Shown in pieces: positions 27,002 through 39,281 of a stretch of 44,411 nucleotides of DNA. Under the pieces are notes generated by a model. It made no database searches. It saw nothing but the letters and a program-made list of their open reading frames with translations, and was not told where the DNA came from. This DNA is from an uncultured Alphaproteobacteria bacterium (lineage in GTDB: Bacteria > Pseudomonadota > Alphaproteobacteria > HIMB59): NCBI GenBank assembly GCA_902516235.1, contig CABXXO010000004.1, positions 1-44,411 on the forward strand. The letters run 5' to 3'. Both the position numbers and the translations under genes were made by a program. Positions within the stretch are counted from its first letter, which is position 1. Each line of letters begins with the position of its first letter.

Positions 27002-28729
27002 TTGAGAGAAGAATTAAAAAATAATTTAAATATCCATTTTCAAATTATTTATAAAGATATTTTAGATCAAAATGAGATCTTAAAGCTAATTAATATGGTT
27101 TTAGATATATTTGAAAACAAAGATCAGGGTATTACTGAACCTAATTGGTCACAAAAAGATATTTTTTTAATATCATATGGAGACTCTATTGTTGAAAACT
27201 CAGATAATAAATTAAAATCACTATCTAAATTTTTAAATAAATATTGTAAGAACCACTTTAATAATGTTCATATTTTGCCCTTTTTCCCATATAGCTCTGA
27301 TGACGGATTTTCTATAACAGATTATGAAATTGTAAGACCTGATTTAGGCAACTGGCAAGACATGAAATTATTGTCAAAAGATTTTAGAGTCATGAGCGAT
27401 ATAGTTATAAATCATGCCTCTATAAAAAGTAAATATTTTAAAAACTTTATTGAAAATAAGGAAGATACACAAAATTTTTTTATCAAACTAAAAAATGTTA
27501 AAGAAGGATATGAGAGTGTGGTACGTCCCAGAAGTTCAGATCTTTTTAAGGAGTACGCAATCAATGATGAGACTTTTTATTTGTGGTGTACATTTAGCCA
27601 TGATCAGGTAGATTTTAATTTCAAAAATCCTAAGGTTCTTTTTTTCTTTATCAAATTAATCCATTTATATTTAAAAAATGGTATCAGAGTATTTCGATTA
27701 GATGCTATTGCTTTTCTGTGGAAAGAATATGGAACTAATTGTTTAAACTTACCTCAAACACATGAAGTTGTTAAACTCATAAGGACTCTTTTAAATGCAT
27801 ATAGTAAAAACACACTTCTTATAACAGAAACAAATTTACCTAATTTAGAAAATCTTAGTTATTTTGGGGAAAATGATGAAGCTAATGCAATATACAACTT
27901 TGCTCTACCTCCTTTATTATTGTGGACATTAGTAATGGGTGACAGCACAGCTATTAGAAAATGGTCAATGAGCATGCCTCCTGCGAAAGATAACACTTCT
28001 TATTTTAATTTTATAGCTTCACATGATGGAATTGGTCTTAGACCTACAGAGGGTATTTTAACTGACAAAGAAAGAGACACATTAGTAGATATCATGACTG
28101 ACTTTGGTGGCCAGACTACTAAAAGAAAAAAAATTGATAACACAGAGTCTGTCTATGAAATAAACATCTCCCTGCTTGATGCTCTTAAAGGTACTTTTTT
28201 TGGAACTGATCACATGCAGTTAGAGAGATTTGTGTGTTGTCACTCCATAATGTTAGGTATTGAGGGAATACCAGCTATTTATATACACAGTCTCGTTGGA
28301 TCTACAAATGACTATAAACAAGTTGAAGAAACAAAAAATAAGAGATCGATTAACAGAAGATCATGGAAGTATGATGAAATTGATAAATTACTAAGTGACA
28401 AAGATACATTAAATAATCAGATCTACAGTGAGTTATCAAAATTAATCGATATTAGAAAAGATCAACCAGCTTTTCATCCGAACGCCACTCAATTTACATT
28501 TAATTTAGGAAAAAACTTTTTTGGCTTTTGGAGACAAAGTCACGATAAAAGACAATCTATTTTTTGTGTTAGTAATGTTACTAATGTTTTTCAATATTTA
28601 GATTTATCAGAATTAAATTTAATTTCCTCTAATGAGTGGTGGGATTTAATTTCTAATGAAATTATTATTGATATTAAATCTACAATAACTCTTAAAGCTT
28701 ACCAAACTATGTGGATTACAAACTATTAA
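27002..28729 (+). CDS. GH13 glycoside phosphorylase (sucrose/glucosylglycerate phosphorylase-like)
   Basis: LPFFPYSSDDGFSITDYEIV, FRVMSDIVINHAS, FRLDAIAFLWKEYGT, FIASHDGIGLRPTEGIL; operon context favours glucosylglycerate. Confidence 0.85.
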   Translation: MREELKNNLNIHFQIIYKDILDQNEILKLINMVLDIFENKDQGITEPNWSQKDIFLISYGDSIVENSDNKLKSLSKFLNKYCKNHFNNVHILPFFPYSSDDGFSITDYEIVRPDLGNWQDMKLLSKDFRVMSDIVINHASIKSKYFKNFIENKEDTQNFFIKLKNVKEGYESVVRPRSSDLFKEYAINDETFYLWCTFSHDQVDFNFKNPKVLFFFIKLIHLYLKNGIRVFRLDAIAFLWKEYGTNCLNLPQTHEVVKLIRTLLNAYSKNTLLITETNLPNLENLSYFGENDEANAIYNFALPPLLLWTLVMGDSTAIRKWSMSMPPAKDNTSYFNFIASHDGIGLRPTEGILTDKERDTLVDIMTDFGGQTTKRKKIDNTESVYEINISLLDALKGTFFGTDHMQLERFVCCHSIMLGIEGIPAIYIHSLVGSTNDYKQVEETKNKRSINRRSWKYDEIDKLLSDKDTLNNQIYSELSKLIDIRKDQPAFHPNATQFTFNLGKNFFGFWRQSHDKRQSIFCVSNVTNVFQYLDLSELNLISSNEWWDLISNEIIIDIKSTITLKAYQTMWITNY

Positions 28730-28818
28730 TTAAGACATGTAATTTATTCATATTTAGGTTATCTGAGACTTTTTTTCCATTACTTTCACATTTAAATATA
28801 TGATATGTTTAAAATATC

Positions 28819-30132
28819 ATGACAGATCCTAAAACATACAAATTTAACACTAAGACATTACATAGTGGGCATCAGCCAGATAAAAATTTTGGCTCACGTG
28901 CTGTTCCAATTTATCAAACAACCTCTTATCTATTTCAAGACGCGGATCATGCCGCTGCATTGTTCAATCTTGAAGAGGGTGGACATATTTATAGTAGAAT
29001 ATCAAATCCTACTATCTCAGTGCTAGAAGAAAGAGTTGCTGCTCTTGAAGGTGGTTCAGCTGCTTTAGCTACTGCTTCAGGAATGAGTGCAATGACTCTT
29101 GCTATTTTAAATATTTGTAGTGCAGGTGATCATGTAGTTTCCTCTTCACAGCTTTATGGAGGATCATTTAATTTATTAAGATTAACCTTAAAAAGATTTG
29201 GAATTGATACGACATTTGTAAAACCAAGAGACACTGAAGGTTTTAAAAATGCAATTCAACCAAACACCAAATGTATTTGGGGCGAACTAATAGGAAACCC
29301 CGGTATTGAAATTATGGACTTACCTGAAATTTCTAAAATCGCAAAGGAAGCAAATATACCTCTTATGGTTGATGGAACTTTTAACACCCCATATCTATGT
29401 AATTTATTTGATTTAGGTGCAGATATTATTACTCACTCTCTGACAAAGTGGATGGCTGGTCATGGAACTTCAATGGGTGGAATTATTGTTGAAAAGGGTG
29501 ATTTTGATTGGAATAAAGGGAATAAATTTCCAACAATGACTGAGCCATATGAAGGCTATCACGGTTTATCTTTTGCAGAAGAATTTGGACCCGCTGCTTT
29601 TACAATGAGAGCTAGAGCTGAAGGTATGAGAGATTTTGGACCATGTATGAGTCCAACAAATGCTTTTAATATTTTAATAGGTATTGAAACTTTATCAGTC
29701 AGAATGGAAAAACATCTATCTAATACTCAAATTATGCTTGATTACTTAACAAACAATGAGAGTGTATCATGGGTTAATCATCCAAGTTTACCTGATCATC
29801 CAGATCACAAAGTAGCTTCTAAGTTAATGCCAAAAGGTGCTGGTTCAATGATAGCATTTGGTATTAAGGGTGGAAAAGAGGCAGGTCATGCATTTATAAA
29901 TGCCTTGAAGCTTACCTCTCACCTCGCCAATGTTGGCGATGCAAAATCTTTGGTTATTCATCCTGCATCTGCAACACACTCTCAAATGGACAAGAAATCA
30001 CTTGAGTTAGCTGGTTTAACTGAAGATATGATAAGATTTTCAGTGGGACTAGAAGACATGGAAGATATTATGACTGACTTCGATATGGGTTTTAAAGCGT
30101 CTCAAAGACCAAGACTTGTTGCTTCTAAATGA
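28819..30132 (+). CDS. metY: O-acetylhomoserine aminocarboxypropyltransferase/sulfhydrylase
   Basis: KFNTKTLHSGHQPD...RAVPIYQTTSYLF, YSRISNPT, ITHSLTKWMAGHGTSMGG, VIHPASATHSQM. Confidence 0.92.
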   Translation: MTDPKTYKFNTKTLHSGHQPDKNFGSRAVPIYQTTSYLFQDADHAAALFNLEEGGHIYSRISNPTISVLEERVAALEGGSAALATASGMSAMTLAILNICSAGDHVVSSSQLYGGSFNLLRLTLKRFGIDTTFVKPRDTEGFKNAIQPNTKCIWGELIGNPGIEIMDLPEISKIAKEANIPLMVDGTFNTPYLCNLFDLGADIITHSLTKWMAGHGTSMGGIIVEKGDFDWNKGNKFPTMTEPYEGYHGLSFAEEFGPAAFTMRARAEGMRDFGPCMSPTNAFNILIGIETLSVRMEKHLSNTQIMLDYLTNNESVSWVNHPSLPDHPDHKVASKLMPKGAGSMIAFGIKGGKEAGHAFINALKLTSHLANVGDAKSLVIHPASATHSQMDKKSLELAGLTEDMIRFSVGLEDMEDIMTDFDMGFKASQRPRLVASK

Positions 30133-30938
30133 AGATAAAGATAAATGGTAAAGATGCTTATTATACTTCCAGTGGAAGAGAGATAGATAAAAAACAACCA
30201 ACTATTGTATTTGTTCATGGTAGTGGTTTGACTCATGTTACTTGGGTTCTTCAAACTCGGTATTTTGCTTTTCATGGATACAATACAATAGCTGTTGATT
30301 TACCAGGTCATGGTGAGTCAGAGGGTCCTGCTTTAAAAACAATTGAGGAAATGGCTGATTGGATTGCTGATTTGATAACTTCTTTAGGAATAGAGAAGAC
30401 TTCTTATGTCGGTCATTCACAAGGATGTTTAGTTGGTTTAGAATTCGCTCAAAGACACCCTGATAAATTAGAACTTCTGGCTTTAATAAATGGATCTATG
30501 TCAATGAAAATGAATACAGAGCTTTTAAACTTAGCATTAAACAAAGATCAAAAAGCTGTAGATTTAATGATGGATTGGGTACACGGACCTTTAGGACATA
30601 AAGGTGGCCATCCTGTTCCAGGGTTAAGCCATTTAGGAATGGGTGGTCAATTAGTGTCATCTAATAATAATGGAACACTAGGCACAGACTTTAATGCATG
30701 TGATATTTACGCAAATGGACTGAAAGCTGCAGAAAGTGTAAAGCATCCTACTTTATGTATTGTTGGTAAGCATGATAAAATGACACCTAAAAAAGTTGGA
30801 TTAGAATTAGCGTCTAAAATAAAAGACTCAAAAACTATTGTTCTTGAAGAGTCAGGACATATGGCAATTTTAGAAACTGCAAGTGAAACTAAAAATTTAT
30901 TAAAAAACTTTTTTAGGGAACATAGAAGTGCATCATAA
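30129..30938 (+). CDS. Alpha/beta hydrolase
   Basis: VFVHGSGLTHVTW, GHSQGCLVG nucleophile elbow, C-terminal SGHMA. Confidence 0.9.
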   Translation: MKIKINGKDAYYTSSGREIDKKQPTIVFVHGSGLTHVTWVLQTRYFAFHGYNTIAVDLPGHGESEGPALKTIEEMADWIADLITSLGIEKTSYVGHSQGCLVGLEFAQRHPDKLELLALINGSMSMKMNTELLNLALNKDQKAVDLMMDWVHGPLGHKGGHPVPGLSHLGMGGQLVSSNNNGTLGTDFNACDIYANGLKAAESVKHPTLCIVGKHDKMTPKKVGLELASKIKDSKTIVLEESGHMAILETASETKNLLKNFFREHRSAS

Positions 30939-31272
30939 GGGTTCTTGTCATTGCAAGGCAATTGAATTTGAAATTGAGTCCGATCTCGACAAAATTATGC
31001 AGTGTAATTGCTCAATATGCATAAGAAAAAATGCAAAGATGATCATGGTGCCTAAGGATAACTTTAAACTTTTAAAAGGAGAGAGTGATTTATCACTTTA
31101 TCAGTTCAATTTAAATTTAGCTGAACATTTTTTTTGTAAACATTGTGGTATTTATACTCATCATAATCGAAGAACAGATCCGAACGGTATGGGTATAAAT
31201 TTAGGATGTTTAGACGATGTCGATCCTTTAGATTACGATGCTGGTCTTAATGACGGAAGAAAACTCTCTTAG
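30928..31272 (+). CDS. GFA/CENP-V family zinc protein
   Basis: GSCHCKAIEFEI, CNCSICIRKNA, FFCKHCGIYTHH. Confidence 0.9.
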   Translation: MHHKGSCHCKAIEFEIESDLDKIMQCNCSICIRKNAKMIMVPKDNFKLLKGESDLSLYQFNLNLAEHFFCKHCGIYTHHNRRTDPNGMGINLGCLDDVDPLDYDAGLNDGRKLS

Positions 31273-31295
31273 TTCAGTCCTTGATTTTAATATAA

Positions 31296-34318
<3,023 letters not shown>

Positions 34319-34357
34319 TGGACTGGCTAATAAGTGGCGTAAAATATAGAAAAAAAA

Positions 34358-34440
34358 CTTACACACTTCTTACACACTTTTCAAAATCGTTCCATTTTTC
34401 AACATATTTAAAATCTATCTTACACAAAACTTACACATTT
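34358..34440 (+). promoter_or_regulatory. Left arm-site-like repeats of the guaA mini-element
   Basis: Tandem cttacacactt x2 (34358-34379) and cttacacaaaa/cttacacattt (34419-34440), 11-bp spacing in both pairs. Confidence 0.65.
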
Positions 34441-34500
34441 CTGATACTACTCCAAATCATAAGTTGAAAACATAATAAAAAATTGAGATATTTTTAATAA

Positions 34501-34602
34501 ATGCCTCAATGTCCAAAATGTAATATCAATGCTTTTCACAATAATGTGTGTAACAGATGTGGTTATATTGAAAAAAAAATGAAGTTAAAACTTCAGAAAT
34601 AA
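34501..34602 (+). CDS. Short zinc-ribbon ORF, probable 5' part of a frame-disrupted gene
   Basis: MPQCPKCNINAFHNNVCNRCGYIEKKMKLKLQK; followed in the -1 frame, across A9, by an open frame continuing into 34641-34868. Confidence 0.5.
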   Translation: MPQCPKCNINAFHNNVCNRCGYIEKKMKLKLQK

Positions 34603-34640
34603 CAATTAATGAAAATGAACATAAGGAGAAAAAGATAGAA

Positions 34641-34868
34641 ATGAATGGAAATGAAAATACCCACACGCCAAAATCTGAAAATAATAATTTGATAACTTGT
34701 CCAGACTGTAAAAAAGAAATTTCCCGTAATGCCGAAGCCTGCCCTCATTGTGGAGCGAGATTAAAAACATCATTTTTATATAAATTTATAAAATGGGGAC
34801 TTATTATTGGGGCTATATTTTTTGTTTTTCAAATTATACTTGCTATAGTTGCCTTTAATACAATTTAA
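34641..34868 (+). CDS. Zinc-ribbon protein with C-terminal TM helix
   Basis: CPDCKKEISRNAEACPHCGARL then FIKWGLIIGAIFFVFQIILAIVAF; purine-rich aaggag upstream. Confidence 0.7.
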   Translation: MNGNENTHTPKSENNNLITCPDCKKEISRNAEACPHCGARLKTSFLYKFIKWGLIIGAIFFVFQIILAIVAFNTI

Positions 34869-34967
34869 AAATATTTATTTTAACAAGTATTATAAAAAAG
34901 GTTCAAATAAAGGGATAAAGTTATGTTCGAATGTGCTTTATAAAAACTTTGTCTTTTTATGAGACAA

Positions 34968-34992
34968 TAAACTTACACAATGTGTAAGTTTA
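34968..34992. repeat. Near-perfect palindrome built from the TTACACA motif
   Basis: taaacttacaca-a-tgtgtaagttta (12-bp arms, 1-nt spacer). Confidence 0.8.
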
Positions 34993-35046
34993 AATTTAAA
35001 TGTCTATATTTTATAATACCAATCAATTTTAAAAATGAGATTTAAT

Positions 35047-35068
35047 CTTACACAAAACTTACACACTT
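35047..35068 (+). promoter_or_regulatory. Right arm-site-like doublet of the guaA mini-element
   Basis: cttacacaaaa/cttacacactt with 11-bp spacing. Confidence 0.65.
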
Positions 35069-35114
35069 CTAAAATGGGTGGTAGAATGATTGGCTTACAA
35101 TGTTAATTTCATCA

Positions 35115-35131
35115 TCTACTATTGAGTGGGA
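35115..35131 (+). repeat. attR-like 17-bp direct repeat
   Basis: tctactattgagtggga followed by ataa, so the duplicated guaA tail gaa-taa is still encoded. Confidence 0.85.
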
Positions 35132-35139
35132 ATAAATAA

Positions 35140-35925
35140 TTGAAAATTCCTATCTACCAAGTTGATGCTTTTGCATCAAAAATTTTCAAAGGAAATCCCG
35201 CAGCTGTATGCCCTTTAAAAGAATGGTTACCTGATCAAATAATGCAAAATATAGCTATGGAGAATAATTTATCAGAAACGGCATTCTACATAGAAGAGGG
35301 AGACAAATATTATATAAGGTGGTTCACTCCTAAAGCTGAGCTAGATTTAGCTGGCCACCCGACTTTAGCAACTGCTCATATTTTAATAAATGAATATAAA
35401 ACTAAGATTAGATCATTGATTTTCAAAACAAAAATAGGTGATACCTTAAATGTTTCTATTAATAGAAATCTTTATCTAATGGACTTTCCTTCAAGGCCGC
35501 CAAAAGCTGTTAAAGCGACATCTGATATTTTTGAAGCATTAGGAAAAACTCCTATTGAACTGTTAGCACATAGAGACCTAATAGCAGTATTTGAAAATCA
35601 AAATGATATTAAATATATGAAGCCAGATTTAGAAAAATTAAAGAAACTTAATTACCCTTCTGTTGTAATTACAGCAAAAGGAGATGAGTCAGATTTTGTT
35701 TCAAGGAATTTTGCTCCAAAATTAGGCATCCCTGAAGATCCTGTAACAGGCTCCTCTCATTGTGAATTAATTCCATATTGGTCAAAAAAACTCAATAAAA
35801 AAGAGATGATTGCTCTTCAAATTTCTGAAAGAGGTGGAAAAGTTCATTGCACAGATATGAATGATAGAGTTCTCATAGGGGGAGAAGCAATAACTTTTTT
35901 TAGAGGTGAAATTGAACTAGCCTAA
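35140..35925 (+). CDS. PhzF family isomerase-like protein
   Basis: YQVDAFASKIFKGNPAAVCPL, NLSETAFY, AELDLAGHPTLATAHIL, EDPVTGSSHCELIPYW. Confidence 0.9.
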   Translation: MKIPIYQVDAFASKIFKGNPAAVCPLKEWLPDQIMQNIAMENNLSETAFYIEEGDKYYIRWFTPKAELDLAGHPTLATAHILINEYKTKIRSLIFKTKIGDTLNVSINRNLYLMDFPSRPPKAVKATSDIFEALGKTPIELLAHRDLIAVFENQNDIKYMKPDLEKLKKLNYPSVVITAKGDESDFVSRNFAPKLGIPEDPVTGSSHCELIPYWSKKLNKKEMIALQISERGGKVHCTDMNDRVLIGGEAITFFRGEIELA

Positions 35926-35985
35926 AAAAAAATTTTTAATATTTTAATACTTTAGATATTTATAAAAAAATCTATTTTAAATATT

Positions 35986-37173
35986 GTGAAGCAAGATTTT
36001 AACAGAATTGATCGTTTACCTCCCTATATATTTGGAGAGATAAATAAACTTAAAGCAAAACTAAGAAAAAACGGTAAAGACATTATTGATTTTGGCATGG
36101 GCAATCCAGACATGCCAACACCAAAGCATATTAGAGACAAATTAAAAGAAGTGACTGATAAACCAGGAACAGGTAGATACTCTATGAGTAAGGGTGTGCC
36201 CGGTTTAAGAAAAGCTCAAGCTAAATATTATCAAAAAAGATTTGGTGTTAAATTAAATCCTGACAGTGAAGTTATAGTAACTTTAGGATCTAAAGAAGGT
36301 TTGGCTAACTTAGCTCAAGCAATTTCAACACCTGGTGATATTATTATCTCACCTAATCCTTCATATCCTATTCACCCTTATGGATTTATCATAGCGGGCG
36401 CTTCATTAAGACATCTACAAACCATGAAAGATGGTATTTTTGATCCTGAAACATACCTAGAAAGATTAGATCGATCTATCAGAAATAGTACACCTTCACC
36501 TGTAGCATTAATAGTTTCTTTTCCATCTAATCCAACAGCGCAAGTGGTTGATTTAGATTTTTATAAGGAAATAATTAAGATGGCATTAAAGTATAATGTT
36601 TATGTTTTATCTGATCTAGCTTATGCAGAAATATACTTTGATAAGAAACCACCACCCTCAATTTTGCAAGTTAATCGAGCCAAAGATATTGCTGTTGAGT
36701 TTACTTCGATGTCAAAGACGTATGCTATGGCTGGTTGGAGAATAGGATTTGCTGTTGGGAATAAAAAACTAATTGAAGCTTTAACTAAAATCAAATCCTA
36801 CTTAGATTATGGAGCATTTACACCTGTTCAAGTTGCAGCAGCTACTGCTCTAAACGGATCTCAATCATGCGTTTCTGAAATTAGGTCTATTTATGAGAGC
36901 AGAAGAAATGTCCTAGTTGAGTCTATGTCAAGATCAGGTTGGAGCATCCCCAGTCCCAAAGCAAGTATGTTTGCATGGGCACCAATACCCAAAAAATACC
37001 AAAATAAGGGATCTTTAAAATTTGCTAAGGATTTAATGACAAAAGCTGAAGTAGCTGTTTCACCAGGTATTGCTTTTGGCGAATATGGTGAGGGTTTTGT
37101 GCGAATAGGTTTAGTAGAAAATGAACAGAGAATCCGCCAAGCAGCGAAAAATGTTCGAAATTTAAAGCTTTAG
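35986..37173 (+). CDS. alaC: Class I/II aminotransferase, AlaC-like
   Basis: FNRIDRLPPYIFGEINKLK...IIDFGMGNPDMPTPKHI, SMSKTYAMAGWRIGFAVG. Confidence 0.8.
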   Translation: MKQDFNRIDRLPPYIFGEINKLKAKLRKNGKDIIDFGMGNPDMPTPKHIRDKLKEVTDKPGTGRYSMSKGVPGLRKAQAKYYQKRFGVKLNPDSEVIVTLGSKEGLANLAQAISTPGDIIISPNPSYPIHPYGFIIAGASLRHLQTMKDGIFDPETYLERLDRSIRNSTPSPVALIVSFPSNPTAQVVDLDFYKEIIKMALKYNVYVLSDLAYAEIYFDKKPPPSILQVNRAKDIAVEFTSMSKTYAMAGWRIGFAVGNKKLIEALTKIKSYLDYGAFTPVQVAAATALNGSQSCVSEIRSIYESRRNVLVESMSRSGWSIPSPKASMFAWAPIPKKYQNKGSLKFAKDLMTKAEVAVSPGIAFGEYGEGFVRIGLVENEQRIRQAAKNVRNLKL

Positions 37174-37249
37174 TCTAATTTTCCTTCAAATTATCAATTA
37201 AATAAAATATTGCTTATATTCTTGATAATTATATAAAACCAACCTTAAG

Positions 37250-38296
37250 ATGATTAATACAAAAAAAATAGGCTCTGTTCTTAAAAACATTAATAATATT
37301 AATGAATTGAGTATCTCAGATTTGATTGATAGTAATCAAGGGCGACTAATTGCAGTCAAAGTAATTTCAGTAAATCCTAATTACAATAAGTTAGAGCTAA
37401 TTTCTGGAAGAATTACTGAATTAACCGAAGGAGATATTATCGTTGGTGCTTTAGGTAATAGGATTGCGTCCTCTGGAATGACAGGATCTGTTCCCTCTGA
37501 ATTAAATAAACACGATAAAATTCATATTTTAAATTTAGGAGGGGTCATTGGTAATTGTAAAGATTTCAATATTCTCTTAGGCCCGGCTACAGAATGTGAA
37601 GTGCTTGGATCTATTATAGATAAAACAAATAAACAATTGAATTTAGTTGATTATTCTAAAATTAAAGAAAAGAAGATAAAGAACAAAGTTCCATCTATTG
37701 CTGTCATAGGCACTGGTATAGACTCAGGAAAAACGACAGTAACTTCCTTTATAATTAAAACACTCAGTAATTATTATAAGAAAATTAATGCATGTAAGTT
37801 AGCAGGCACTGCTTCCCAGAAAGATCTATACTCTTATGAAGATAATGGAGCTTATAAAACATCAGATTTTGTAGATTATGGTCTTCCTAGTACCTGTATG
37901 AATGAAAAAGAAACTATACAAAATTGTTCAGCCTCTATTATTAGTGATATGTCAGAAGATGCAGAAATAATTTTAATGGAATTAGGAGATGGCTATCATG
38001 GAGATTATGGAACCAAGGAAATCATTCAAAATACTGAAATTACGGAGTCAATCGAAGTAATTATTATTTGTGCTTATGATGTATCAGGGGCAGTAAATAT
38101 AATTGAGAACCTAAAATCAAATAATCTAGATGATAAATTATTGATTATAAGTGGACCTGTAACAAATAATGTCTCTGCCTACAAACAATCTATTGATAAA
38201 TTTTCTATACCTAATTCAGACTTTTTAAATATTTATAATTCAACTAACCATGTCAATGTTTTTGCTAAAATAATTAATAGGATTAATAATGATTAA
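37250..38296 (+). CDS. P-loop NTPase of uncertain specificity, coupled to ArgC/ArgB-like genes
   Basis: Walker A-like GTGIDSGKTT; overlaps the downstream ArgC-like gene by 8 bp. Confidence 0.7.
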   Translation: MINTKKIGSVLKNINNINELSISDLIDSNQGRLIAVKVISVNPNYNKLELISGRITELTEGDIIVGALGNRIASSGMTGSVPSELNKHDKIHILNLGGVIGNCKDFNILLGPATECEVLGSIIDKTNKQLNLVDYSKIKEKKIKNKVPSIAVIGTGIDSGKTTVTSFIIKTLSNYYKKINACKLAGTASQKDLYSYEDNGAYKTSDFVDYGLPSTCMNEKETIQNCSASIISDMSEDAEIILMELGDGYHGDYGTKEIIQNTEITESIEVIIICAYDVSGAVNIIENLKSNNLDDKLLIISGPVTNNVSAYKQSIDKFSIPNSDFLNIYNSTNHVNVFAKIINRINND

Positions 38297-39281
38297 AGTA
38301 GGCATAATAGGAGCTAATGGATATTTAGGCATAGAATTAATACGAATTCTCTCTATGCATCCAAATGTAAAGCTTTCAAAAATATTTCAAAGAGAATTAT
38401 CGATTGATGAGGAGTTTCCTCATTTACAATCATTAAATTTAAAAGACATACAAACAGAAAATTTAGATGATTTTAAAAATTTAGATTGTGTTTTTTTAGC
38501 ATTACCTCACGGATCAGCTCATGAATATGTAAAAGAATTAATATCAAAAGTTAAAATTATAGATCTGAGTTCTGATTTTAGAATTTCTAATCAAGAAGAT
38601 TATAATAAATATTATAAATCTAATTTTGATGTCAATACTCAGAGTCAGTTTCAATATGGCTTCATTGAAAATTCTGGCGATGAAATAAAAAAATCTTCAA
38701 ATATTTCTAACCCAGGATGTTTTGCATTAACAACACAGTTATCTTTATTACCATTTCACTCCATAATTAAAAATGTATCTGTAACTGCTATTACAGGATC
38801 TAGTGGTGGTGGAAAAAATCCAACAAACAAAAATCATCATTCGACAAGATCTAAAGATATATTTTCTTATAATATCAACTCACACCGACACCTAGCTGAA
38901 ATTTATCAATCCTTTCCAAATTTAAGAGAAAACCTATCTTTTGTCCCATTATCAGGGCCTTTTTCAAGAGGTATATATTTAACTAGTCATATTGAAACAA
39001 AAGAAACCATCAATAATGAATTTTTAGACTCATGTTTGGCAGATTGTTTTAAATCCGCTCCTTTTATAAGAATTCAAAATAATACCAAACTCTCAAATGT
39101 AGTTGGTTCAAACTTTTGTGATATTTCAGTGTCTTTTAAAGATGAGAATCATTTTGTTGTTGAAGCCTGTTTAGATAATTTAGTAAAAGGTGCTTCTGGT
39201 AACGCTGTAGAATGCATGAACCTCACCTTTGACCAGGATCAAGCACTTGGATTAAATCAAATAATACCTTTATACCTATGA
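38289..39281 (+). CDS. ArgC/LysY-like N-acyl-glutamyl(aminoadipyl)-phosphate reductase
   Basis: VGIIGANGYLGIELIRIL, SNPGCFALTTQL, SSGGGKNPTNKNHHSTRS...SHRHLAEIYQ. Confidence 0.85.
   Translation: MIKVGIIGANGYLGIELIRILSMHPNVKLSKIFQRELSIDEEFPHLQSLNLKDIQTENLDDFKNLDCVFLALPHGSAHEYVKELISKVKIIDLSSDFRISNQEDYNKYYKSNFDVNTQSQFQYGFIENSGDEIKKSSNISNPGCFALTTQLSLLPFHSIIKNVSVTAITGSSGGGKNPTNKNHHSTRSKDIFSYNINSHRHLAEIYQSFPNLRENLSFVPLSGPFSRGIYLTSHIETKETINNEFLDSCLADCFKSAPFIRIQNNTKLSNVVGSNFCDISVSFKDENHFVVEACLDNLVKGASGNAVECMNLTFDQDQALGLNQIIPLYL

Noticed and set aside
28730-28818. SAM riboswitch upstream of metY
   Set aside because: Looked for SAM-II/SAM-V-like structure in the 89-nt gap; no convincing pseudoknot elements by eye. 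A covariance-model search would settle it.
34358-34440. CRISPR-like array
   Set aside because: Repeats are ~11 bp without uniform spacers and no cas genes are present.
34358-35068. TTACACA repeats as DnaA boxes or iterons of a replication origin
   Set aside because: They do not match the TTATNCACA DnaA consensus; placement just inside a 17-bp flanking repeat with 11-bp doublets fits integrase arm sites better. Not excluded experimentally.
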